Notes under the pieces: generated by a model
The model's input: the letters and a program-made list of their open reading frames with translations, nothing else
Database searches by the model: none
Told to the model about the DNA's origin: nothing
Position numbers and translations under genes: made by a program
Shown here: one piece after another, positions 1 through 5,524 of the stretch
How positions within the stretch are numbered: position 1 is the stretch's first letter
Layout of the letters: every line of letters begins with the position of its first letter
Assembly: GCA_027349605.1 (NCBI GenBank)
Contig: DAIEMM010000333.1
Span: 1 to 5,524, forward strand
Length of the DNA: 5,524 nucleotides
Origin: Anaeromyxobacteraceae bacterium
Lineage (GTDB): Bacteria > Myxococcota > Myxococcia > Myxococcales > Anaeromyxobacteraceae
Reading direction: 5' to 3'

Positions 1-1536
1 TTCCGGCCCCAGGTCGCCGACCTCCAGCCCATCTTCGTCATCGACAACCCCGACGTGCTGGGCATCATGAAGCTCGAGCGGACGAAGGACCGGTACTACT
101 CCTTCCGGCAGATCATCCCGTTCGTGAACGACATCCAGCGCGAGGCCAACGCCGCGCAGATGATCGAGGCGAAGCTGCGCACCCCGTACCAGAACGCGGT
201 CGCCAACCTCTTCGAGCGGCTCTACCTCTATCACCGGCTCAAGAACACCATCCAGCTCGAGCAGTCGCCCGGGCTCGCCGCCGAGATCGCCGGCGCCACC
301 GCTCCGGGAGCCGCGGCCCGGCAGGCCATGCTCGCCGACCTGGCCTACTTCCGCCCCATCCCGCCGCTGCCCGGCCAGAAGGCCGAGGCCTGGTCCAGCA
401 CCGGCGAGGCGCTCCGCGGCGTGGCCGCGGGCGCGGTGAACCCCGGGCTCGAGCCCATGTCCCGCATCGCGTGGGCCTACTCGGTCCAGGACGCCCCCGC
501 CTTCAACAAGGCGGTGAAGGATCTCCAGTCCGTCACCTTCGGGACCTGGCCCGGCGCGCAGACCCAGGTCGACCACGAGACCACCTTCAACCGGGCCCAG
601 CCCTTCTACGTCGGCATGGCCATCTACGTCCTGGCGCTGCTCGCGGTGTTCGCATCGTGGGCGTGGAAGCCGGAGATCCTCCGCCCGACGGCCTTCGGCC
701 TGCTCTGCGCCGGCGCCATCGTGCAGACCGCCGGGCTCGTCTCGCGCATCGTCCTCCAGGGGAGGCCTCCGGTCACGAACCTCTACTCCTCGGCCGTCTT
801 CGTGGGGTGGGGGGCGGTGCTCCTCGGGATCGTCCTCGAGCGCATGTACCGGAACGGCTTCGGGACCGCGGTGGCCTCGGCCTCCGGCTTCGCCTCCCTG
901 CTCGTGGCCCACCACCTCTCGGGCGACGGCGACACCATGGAGATGATGCGGGCGGTGCTCGACTCCAACTTCTGGCTCGCCACCCACGTCACCACCATCA
1001 CCATCGGCTACAGCGGCATGTTCCTGGCCGGCGCCATCGCCATCGCCTGGACCCTGCGAAAGCAGTTCGCCGCCCGGATGAATCCCGAGACCTCGAAGGC
1101 CCTCTCCGGGATGGTCTACGGGATCATCGCCTTCTCGCTCTTCTTCAGCTTCGTGGGCACCGTGCTCGGCGGCATCTGGGCCGACCAGTCCTGGGGCCGG
1201 TTCTGGGGCTGGGACCCCAAGGAGAACGGGGCGCTCCTCATCGTTCTCTGGTGCGCCATCATCCTGCACGCCCGATGGGGCGGCTTCGTCCGGGAGCGCG
1301 GCATCATGACCATGGCCATCTTCGGCAACGTCATCACCAGCCTCTCCTGGTTCGGGGTGAACATGCTCGGCGTGGGGCTCCACTCCTACGGCTTCATGGA
1401 CAAGGCCTTCTGGGCGCTGTCGGGCTTCATCGGCAGCCAGCTCCTGCTGATGGCCCTGGCCCTGCTCCCGCGCCAGTTCTGGAAGGGGAAGGCGGCGCGC
1501 GCCGCCGCAGAAGCGGCGCAGGCCGCCAAGGCGTGA
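1..1536 (+). CDS. ccsA: CcsA-type cytochrome c biogenesis (haem handling) membrane protein, 5' end missing
   Basis: The reading frame is open from base 1, so the start lies upstream; the GTG at 55 is not a credible start. The visible part is 511 residues. Known role of the family: with ResB/CcsB it exports haem and attaches it to apocytochrome c outside the membrane (System II). Numbering from the first visible residue, 1-200 is a soluble, presumably periplasmic stretch. About nine hydrophobic segments follow, near 203-221, 231-252, 261-279, 287-306, 325-352, 370-393, 411-425, 434-455 and 470-487. The tryptophan-rich WWD haem motif is W398-G-R-F-W-G-W-D-P-K-E408. His329 before it, His423 (LHARW) and His461 (GLHSYG) after it match the spacing of the family's two periplasmic and one membrane haem-ligand histidines. 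The C-terminal tail is Ala/Lys-rich. The soluble domain suggests a large protein, possibly a CcsB-CcsA fusion, but the missing end prevents deciding. The family call is secure. Confidence 0.93.
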   Translation, partial: FRPQVADLQPIFVIDNPDVLGIMKLERTKDRYYSFRQIIPFVNDIQREANAAQMIEAKLRTPYQNAVANLFERLYLYHRLKNTIQLEQSPGLAAEIAGATAPGAAARQAMLADLAYFRPIPPLPGQKAEAWSSTGEALRGVAAGAVNPGLEPMSRIAWAYSVQDAPAFNKAVKDLQSVTFGTWPGAQTQVDHETTFNRAQPFYVGMAIYVLALLAVFASWAWKPEILRPTAFGLLCAGAIVQTAGLVSRIVLQGRPPVTNLYSSAVFVGWGAVLLGIVLERMYRNGFGTAVASASGFASLLVAHHLSGDGDTMEMMRAVLDSNFWLATHVTTITIGYSGMFLAGAIAIAWTLRKQFAARMNPETSKALSGMVYGIIAFSLFFSFVGTVLGGIWADQSWGRFWGWDPKENGALLIVLWCAIILHARWGGFVRERGIMTMAIFGNVITSLSWFGVNMLGVGLHSYGFMDKAFWALSGFIGSQLLLMALALLPRQFWKGKAARAAAEAAQAAKA

Positions 1537-1546
1537 TAGGTAGCGG

Positions 1547-1562
1547 CCGCCCCCCGGGGCGG
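1547..1562 (+). promoter_or_regulatory. GC hairpin overlapping the prfC ribosome binding region
   Basis: The 31-base gap between the ccsA-type gene and prfC contains an inverted repeat. CCGCCC (1547-1552) pairs with GGGCGG (1557-1562) around a 4-base loop; a seventh pair could form only with an impossibly tight loop. The right arm, followed by A1563, is the only purine-rich Shine-Dalgarno-like sequence (GGGGCGGA) ahead of the ATG at 1568, five bases away. If formed in the mRNA, the stem would hide the ribosome binding site. There is no T-run after it, so it does not look like an intrinsic terminator. Seen: the repeat. Inferred: any effect on prfC translation. In DNA this GC-rich, short repeats arise easily by chance. 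Confidence 0.3.
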
Positions 1563-1567
1563 ACCCC

Positions 1568-3190
1568 ATGAAGCACCAGATCGCCCGCAGGCGCACCTTC
1601 GCCATCATCTCCCACCCGGATGCCGGCAAGACCACGCTCACCGAGAAGATCCTCCTCTACGGGGGGGTGATCCAGCTGGCCGGGGCCGTGAAGGCCAAGC
1701 GGGGGAGGGCCAGCGCCGTCTCCGACTGGATGGAGATGGAGCGGGAGCGCGGGATCTCCATCACCACCAGCGTGCTCCAGTTCCCCTACCGGGGGCTGCA
1801 GATGAACCTGCTCGACACCCCGGGCCACGCCGACTTCAGCGAGGACACCTACCGGACGCTCCACGCGGTGGACGGCGCGGTCATGCTCCTCGACAGCGCC
1901 AAGGGCGTGGAGGCGCAGACCCGCAAGCTCTTCCGGGTCTGCCGGCAGCGGGCCATCCCCATCTTCACCTTCGTGAACAAGCTCGACCGGCCCGGGCGCG
2001 ACGCCTTCGACCTCATCGGAGAGGTGGAGAACGTGCTGGGCATCGGCGTCTACCCGGTCACCTGGCCCATCTTCCGCAGCGGCGTCTTCCGCGGCGTCTA
2101 CCACCGGCTGCGCCAGCGCGTGTACCTGTTCGAGGCCGGCCGCGCCAACTCCAGCTCCACGGCCGGCTCGGAGCGCCCCCCCGTGGAGGTCACCGGAATC
2201 GACGACCCGGCCCTCCGGGAGGAGCTCGACGACGTGGGCTACGACCGGCTCCGCCACGACGCCGAGCTGCTCGAGATGGCCGGCGACGGCTTCGACAGGG
2301 AGCGCTTCGAGGCCGGCCAGCTCTCGCCCATGTTCTTCGGGTCGGCGGTGAACAACTTCGGCCTGGAGGCCTTCCTCGAGACCTTCTCCGAGCTGATGCC
2401 CCCGCCGCGGGCCCGCCCGTCCGACGCCGGGCCCATCGAGCCCTCCCGCGAGGAGTTCAGCGGCTTCGTCTTCAAGATCCAGGCGAACATGGACAAGGCC
2501 CACCGCGACCGGGTGGCCTTCGTGCGCATCTGCTCGGGAAAGATGGTCCGCGGGATGAAGGTGACCCACGTGCGCACCGGGAAGGAGGTGCGGCTCGCCA
2601 GCCCCACCCAGTTCCTGGCGAGGGAGCGCAGCGTCGTCGACGAGTCCTACGCCGGCGACGTCGTGGGCATCCACGACCCGGGCAACTTCGAGATCGGCGA
2701 CACCCTCACCGGGGGCTCCCGGTTCGCCTTCGAGGGAATTCCCAGCTTCGCGCCGGAGCACTTCCGGCGCCTGGCGCTCGTCGACCCCATGCGCCGCAAG
2801 CAGTTCGCCACGGGCATCGAGCAACTGGCCCAGGAGGGCACGGTGCAGCTCTACCGGCCGCCGGTCGGCAGGGCCGGGGACCTGGTGCTGGGCGCGCTGG
2901 GGCAGCTCCAGTTCGAGGTGGTGAAGTACCGGCTCGAGGCGGAGTACGGCGTCGAGGTGCGGGTGGAGGCCGTTCCCTGGGTGCTGGCCCGCTGGCCGAG
3001 CCGCGTCGACGGGACGCCGGTCGACCTGGAGGCGCTGCAGGACGCGGTCGAGGGAATGGTGGTGCTCGACGTCCGGGAGCGTCCGGTGGTGCTGTTCGAC
3101 CGCGCCTGGGCCCTGCAGACCGCGGAGCGCGTGCACCCGGAATACGTCTTCGCCGAGACCGCCACCGGCGTCGTGGTCCGCGCCGCGTAG
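1568..3190 (+). CDS. prfC: Peptide chain release factor 3 (RF3), translation GTPase
   Basis: This 540-residue cytoplasmic GTPase is close to the usual family length (E. coli about 529). RF3 removes RF1/RF2 from the ribosome after peptide release and recycles them. Visible G-domain motifs: P-loop H16-P-D-A-G-K-T-T23; switch I region with the RF3-typical SDWMEMERERGISITTS (52-68); G3 D83-T-P-G-H87; G4 N137-K-L-D140; G5-like G258-S-A260. The beta-barrel domain begins near 298 (FSGFVFKIQANMD). The C-terminal domain includes the FAPEHFRR and GALGQLQFEVV segments. SDWMEMER and FKIQANMD separate RF3 from EF-G and the tetracycline-resistance GTPases. The ATG at 1568 is preceded by GGGGCGGA and gives an N-terminus a few residues shorter than E. 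coli RF3, entering directly into RRRTFAIISHPD. One oddity is TWPIF (165-169), where RF3 proteins usually have TWPIG. It lies 31 bases after the ccsA-type gene, so co-transcription is plausible but functionally unexplained. The long antisense open frames here are composition shadows. Confidence 0.98.
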   Translation: MKHQIARRRTFAIISHPDAGKTTLTEKILLYGGVIQLAGAVKAKRGRASAVSDWMEMERERGISITTSVLQFPYRGLQMNLLDTPGHADFSEDTYRTLHAVDGAVMLLDSAKGVEAQTRKLFRVCRQRAIPIFTFVNKLDRPGRDAFDLIGEVENVLGIGVYPVTWPIFRSGVFRGVYHRLRQRVYLFEAGRANSSSTAGSERPPVEVTGIDDPALREELDDVGYDRLRHDAELLEMAGDGFDRERFEAGQLSPMFFGSAVNNFGLEAFLETFSELMPPPRARPSDAGPIEPSREEFSGFVFKIQANMDKAHRDRVAFVRICSGKMVRGMKVTHVRTGKEVRLASPTQFLARERSVVDESYAGDVVGIHDPGNFEIGDTLTGGSRFAFEGIPSFAPEHFRRLALVDPMRRKQFATGIEQLAQEGTVQLYRPPVGRAGDLVLGALGQLQFEVVKYRLEAEYGVEVRVEAVPWVLARWPSRVDGTPVDLEALQDAVEGMVVLDVRERPVVLFDRAWALQTAERVHPEYVFAETATGVVVRAA

Positions 3191-3202
3191 CCCGGCCCGG
3201 GC
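3190..3202. terminator. Possible short bidirectional hairpin between convergent genes
   Basis: The prfC stop (3188-3190) and the metal exporter stop on the other strand (3207-3209) are only 16 bases apart. GCCCG (3190-3194) and CGGGC (3198-3202) can pair around a 3-base loop, and the stem would form in transcripts from either strand. It is only 5 bp with no T-run on either side, so intrinsic termination is doubtful. Two convergent transcripts must otherwise read into each other's 3' ends or depend on Rho. Low confidence. Confidence 0.2.
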
Positions 3203-3206
3203 GCCG

Positions 3207-4175
3207 TCACTCCCCGCTGGTCGGCTCGGGGACGGGCACCGGAGCGGCCCGGTCGAGCCCCTCGTCGGCGTAGGACGACGGATCCTCGAGCGCCTCCAGG
3301 TGCGTGAGCACGTTGGCGTTCGGGATGGCCTGGCGGACCTCCTGCTCGATCCGTTCGAGCAGGGCGTGCCCCCGGGAGACGGTCCAGGTCCCCGGCACGA
3401 GCACGTGGACCGAGACGAAGCGGCGCGAGGCGGCCTGCCGGGTCCGGAGCGCGTGGAACTGGACCTCCGGACCGCGGTGGGCGTCGAGGACCGCCTGCAG
3501 GGCGGACTGCTCGTCGGGGGGCAGGGACGTGTCGAGCAGCCCCAGGGCCGATCGGCGGATGAGCTTCACCCCGGTCCAGGTGATGTTGAGGGCCACGGCG
3601 ATGGCCACGATCGGATCGAGCCTGTCCCACCCGGTGAGCGCCACCACGCCGATGCCGACGAGCACGCCGGCCGACGTCCAGACGTCGGTCATGAGGTGGT
3701 GCGCGTCGGCCTCGAGCGCGATGGACTGGTGCTTCTTCGCGGCGCGGAGGAGCACGCGGGAGACCACAAGGTTGACGATCGAGGCGCCGGTCGAGACGAG
3801 AAGGCCGATCCCGGCCTTCTCGATGGCCTGCGGGTGGAGAAGCCGGTTCACCGCCGACCAGACGATGGCCACGGACGCCACCAGGATGAGCGCTCCCTCG
3901 ACGCCGCTCGCGAAGTACTCGGCCTTGTCGTGGCCGTGGGCGTGCTCCTCGTCGGGAGGGCGTGCCGCCACCGTGAGCATTCCCAGGGTCGTGACCGCGG
4001 CCACCAGGTTGACCACCGACTCGGCCGCGTCGGAGAGGAGGCCGACCGAGCCGGTGAGCAGCCAGGCCGCGGTCTTGAGGCCGATGGTCACCACCGCCGC
4101 GGCGATGGAGAGCCAGGCGAAGCGGGCCAGCGAGGGGCGCGTGTGGGTCACCGAGCCCGCGGACATGCCGGTCAT
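3207..4175 (-). CDS. Cation diffusion facilitator (CDF) family divalent metal exporter
   Basis: The protein has 322 residues, slightly longer than E. coli FieF/YiiP (300). CDF proteins are inner-membrane dimers that expel Zn, Fe, Mn, Co or similar ions in exchange for protons. Six hydrophobic helices lie near 17-38, 43-66, 86-108, 121-143, 165-181 and 187-206, followed by the cytoplasmic metal-binding domain (about 210-296) and a Pro/acidic tail. By hand alignment to YiiP from memory, helix 5 keeps H160xxxD164, while helix 2 has E52 and N56 where YiiP has two aspartates. The loop site D75/H78/H82 (DEEHAHGH) is kept. In the C-terminal domain H241 (HALRTRQ), H257, H270 and H292 are kept, with E294 for the usual aspartate. 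The first ATG (4175) overlaps the upstream gene's TGA as ATGA. A second in-frame ATG (4166) is three codons in and less well placed. GGGAG lies about 11 bases before 4175. Translation is probably coupled to the DAHP synthase. The family is certain; the metal is not predictable. Confidence 0.95.
   Translation of the reverse strand: MTGMSAGSVTHTRPSLARFAWLSIAAAVVTIGLKTAAWLLTGSVGLLSDAAESVVNLVAAVTTLGMLTVAARPPDEEHAHGHDKAEYFASGVEGALILVASVAIVWSAVNRLLHPQAIEKAGIGLLVSTGASIVNLVVSRVLLRAAKKHQSIALEADAHHLMTDVWTSAGVLVGIGVVALTGWDRLDPIVAIAVALNITWTGVKLIRRSALGLLDTSLPPDEQSALQAVLDAHRGPEVQFHALRTRQAASRRFVSVHVLVPGTWTVSRGHALLERIEQEVRQAIPNANVLTHLEALEDPSSYADEGLDRAAPVPVPEPTSGE
4172..4175 (-). other. ATGA stop-start overlap coupling DAHP synthase and metal exporter
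   Basis: Read on the minus strand, the exporter's ATG (4175-4173) and the DAHP synthase's TGA (4174-4172) share the tetranucleotide ATGA. This arrangement usually means terminating ribosomes restart on the next gene, so the two proteins would be made from one mRNA. The overlap is directly visible; coupling is inferred. Confidence 0.8.
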
Positions 4176-5248
4176 CGGACCGGACGCTCCCGCCCCGGCA
4201 GGAGGTCGCGAAGCACCTCCCGGGCGCGACGGAGCATTTCCACGGTGGTGTCCCAGCCCACGCAGGCGTCGGTGACCGAGCAGCCGTAGCGAAGCTTGGA
4301 GAGATCGGCCGGGATGGGCTGGTTCCCGGGCTCGAGGAAGCTCTCCACCATGAAGCCGACCACCGAACGGTTTCCCTCGCGGATCTGGTGCACCACGTCG
4401 CGCATGACGAGCGGCTGGAGGTCGGGCTTCTTCCAGGAGTTGGCGTGGGAGCAGTCGACGACCAGGTTCTTCGGCAGCCTGGCCTTGGCGAGCGCCTCCT
4501 CGGCGAGCGAGATGGAGACGGTGTCGAAGTTGGGGCGCCCCCCGCCGCCGCGCAGCACCAGGTGACCGTAGCGGTTTCCCCGCGTGCGGATGATGGCCGA
4601 GCGTCCCTCGCCGGAGACGCCGAGGAAGCTGTGGGGTCCGGCGGCCGAGAGGATGGCGTTCACCGCGCCCTCGATGTCGCCGTCGGTGCCGTTCTTGAAT
4701 CCCACCGGGGTGGAGAGGCCGGACGACATCTCCCTGTGGGTCTGCGACTCGGAGGTGCGGGCGCCGATGGCGGTCCAGGCGATGAGGTCGCCGTAGTACT
4801 GGGGGGCGATGGGGTCGAGGGCCTCGGTGCCGGCCGGGAGCCCCAGCTCGTTCACGTCGAGCAGGAACCGGCGTCCGCGCTCCATCCCCTCGTCGATGCG
4901 GAAGGAGTCGTCCATGCGGGGGTCGTTCACGAACCCCTTCCAGCCCAGCGAGGTGCGCGGCTTCTCGAAGTAGACGCGCATGACGAGGAGCAGGGTGTCG
5001 GAGAGCTCGTCGGCGAGGGCGCGCAGGCGGCGGGCGTAGTCGAGGCCGGCCACCGGGTCGTGGATGGAGCAGGGGCCCACCACGACCAAGAGGCGGCGGT
5101 CGCGCCCGTCGAGGATGGCCTCGATGGCGCGGCGGGCGGAGACCACGGTGGCCGCTGCCCGCTCGGAGAGGGGGTGGCGCCCCTTCACCTCGTCGGGCGA
5201 GGGCATGAGGTCGAGGGACGCGACGTTCAGGTTCTCGGTCTGCTGCAT
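4172..5248 (-). CDS. aroF: Class I 3-deoxy-7-phosphoheptulonate (DAHP) synthase, AroF/AroG type
   Basis: This cytoplasmic enzyme condenses phosphoenolpyruvate and erythrose 4-phosphate to DAHP, the first step of the shikimate pathway to Phe, Tyr and Trp. At 358 residues it matches the E. coli isozymes (348-356). Metal ligands by comparison with AroG are C60 (GPCSIHD), H268 (DCSHANS), E302 (MVESF) and D327 (TDACVGW). Substrate-binding residues visible are R91, the EKPRT segment 95-99, R164, K185 (GFKNGTDG) and R233. The N-terminus (MQQTENLNV, Asn8), TEALDP, SQTHREM and Gly210 resemble E. coli AroF more than AroG, hinting at tyrosine inhibition; this is a memory-based comparison. The frame continues upstream past this ATG to 5479, but that extension is antisense to the ABC-F gene and resembles no DAHP synthase. 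The ATG at 5248, preceded by GGGG about 7 bases away, gives the family's normal N-terminus. The enzyme is first in a two-gene unit with the metal exporter. No tyrR- or trp-type operator could be recognised. Confidence 0.97.
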   Translation of the reverse strand: MQQTENLNVASLDLMPSPDEVKGRHPLSERAAATVVSARRAIEAILDGRDRRLLVVVGPCSIHDPVAGLDYARRLRALADELSDTLLLVMRVYFEKPRTSLGWKGFVNDPRMDDSFRIDEGMERGRRFLLDVNELGLPAGTEALDPIAPQYYGDLIAWTAIGARTSESQTHREMSSGLSTPVGFKNGTDGDIEGAVNAILSAAGPHSFLGVSGEGRSAIIRTRGNRYGHLVLRGGGGRPNFDTVSISLAEEALAKARLPKNLVVDCSHANSWKKPDLQPLVMRDVVHQIREGNRSVVGFMVESFLEPGNQPIPADLSKLRYGCSVTDACVGWDTTVEMLRRAREVLRDLLPGRERPVR

Positions 5249-5273
5249 GGGATCCCCATGGTACCAAGAACTC
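5246..5273. promoter_or_regulatory. 25-base divergent junction with nested short palindromes
   Basis: The DAHP synthase start (minus strand, 5248) and the ABC-F start (plus strand, 5274) are separated by 25 bases. The junction and adjoining start codon hold an inverted repeat CATGGG-ATC-CCCATG (5246-5260), with the DAHP synthase start codon inside it, and a perfect 8-base palindrome TGGTACCA (5259-5266). It could be a small operator, but I recognise no known binding site. I see no clear -35/-10 pair, and the space is too short for two separate promoters, so at least one promoter must lie within the opposite gene. A weak AAGAA precedes the GTG. Confidence 0.3.
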
Positions 5274-5524
5274 GTGACGCTGCTGCACGCATCCTCGATC
5301 GGCCTCGCCTTCGGCAGCCGGACCCTCCTCGACCGCCTCACCCTCACCATCGAGGAGGGGGAGCGGGTGGGGCTGGTCGGGGTGAACGGATCGGGGAAAT
5401 CGACCCTCCTGCGCATCCTGGCTCGCGCGGCCGAGCCCGACCGGGGCGAGGTCCAGCTGCGCCGCGGGGCCTCGGTCACCTACCTGCCCCAGGAGCCGGA
5501 GTTCCCCGAGGGAGCCACCGTCGC
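5274..5524 (+). CDS. ABC-F family ATPase (Uup-like), N-terminal fragment, cut by window end
   Basis: Only the first 83 codons are present. They contain the start of the first nucleotide-binding domain: an aromatic residue near the start (F13) for stacking on ATP, Walker A G36-V-N-G-S-G-K-S-T44, and a Q-loop Q73 within YLPQEPEF. The short approach to Walker A, the absence of membrane segments and the YLPQEPEF-type Q-loop are typical of ABC-F proteins (Uup, EttA and relatives). These are soluble tandem ATPases that act on the ribosome rather than transport; Uup has also been linked to DNA stability. The fragment looks most like Uup, but the linker and second domain needed to decide are outside the window. 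GTG at 5274 gives the usual family N-terminus. An in-frame ATG at 5247 would add nine residues (MGSPWYQEL) and overlap the opposing start codon, so it is less likely. Confidence 0.87.
   Translation, partial: MTLLHASSIGLAFGSRTLLDRLTLTIEEGERVGLVGVNGSGKSTLLRILARAAEPDRGEVQLRRGASVTYLPQEPEFPEGATV

Noticed and set aside
1543..1550. GCGGCCGC palindrome as a possible operator after the ccsA-type gene
   Set aside because: A single 8-base all-GC palindrome is expected by chance in DNA this GC-rich, and it competes with the longer hairpin at 1547-1562.
471..1571. Open frame of 366 codons overlapping the ccsA-type gene in another frame
   Set aside because: Arg/Gly/His/Pro-rich shadow of the real membrane protein, with no motif of its own.
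1427..3136. Very long antisense open frame (569 codons) across prfC
   Set aside because: Its translation is low-complexity His/Gly/Arg/Glu/Pro-rich and lies exactly opposite a fully recognisable RF3 gene. GC-biased third codon positions remove stop codons from the complementary frame.
3300..4289. Two long plus-strand open frames opposite the CDF exporter
   Set aside because: Both are compositionally biased and show no family resemblance; the minus-strand exporter with clear helices and metal ligands explains the region.
5250..5265. GGATCC, CCATGG and GGTACC clustered like a cloning polylinker
   Set aside because: Both flanking genes have natural N-termini running directly up to the sites with matching base composition, so vector contamination is unlikely. 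Reported instead as a palindrome-rich junction.
4176..5288. N-terminal extension of the exporter reading frame upstream of 4175
   Set aside because: The frame stays open through the DAHP synthase gene but encodes only Arg/Pro/His-rich shadow sequence. CDF homology begins a few residues after the ATG at 4175, so this is not a fusion protein.
5249..5479. 77-codon upstream extension of the DAHP synthase frame
   Set aside because: Arg/Ser/Pro-rich and antisense to the ABC-F Walker A region; DAHP synthases do not carry it, and the ATG at 5248 matches the family's N-terminus.

Overview
The window is dense, high-GC DNA (roughly 70% G+C by eye, with nearly every third codon position G or C). It carries five protein-coding genes, two of them cut by the window edges, and almost no non-coding sequence. 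The gene families and base composition fit a high-GC proteobacterium-like or myxobacterium-like chromosome (Anaeromyxobacter or Vulgatibacter-type Myxococcota is my best guess). This is an inference from composition and protein style, not a database match. I see no mobile element, CRISPR array, tRNA, rRNA or phage gene.

Layout. Bases 1-1536 (+) hold the 3' part of a large CcsA-type cytochrome c haem-handling membrane protein (System II cytochrome c maturation) with a long soluble domain before its membrane helices. After 31 bases comes prfC (1568-3190, +), encoding peptide chain release factor 3. A compact all-GC hairpin sits over its likely ribosome binding site. prfC ends 16 bases from the end of an oppositely oriented pair. 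That pair is a class I DAHP synthase (4172-5248, -), the first enzyme of the shikimate pathway, followed with a 4-base ATGA overlap by a cation diffusion facilitator metal exporter (3207-4175, -). Only 25 bases separate the DAHP synthase start from a divergent ABC-F ATPase gene (5274 onward, +), which runs off the right end.

Functionally this is mainly a housekeeping region: cytochrome assembly, translation termination, aromatic amino acid synthesis, metal homeostasis and ribosome-associated ATPase activity. I did not find a convincing new biological system. The points most worth a second look are the tight coupling of a metal-dependent DAHP synthase to a metal exporter, the altered transmembrane metal site of that exporter, the palindrome-packed 25-base divergent junction, and the hairpin in front of prfC.
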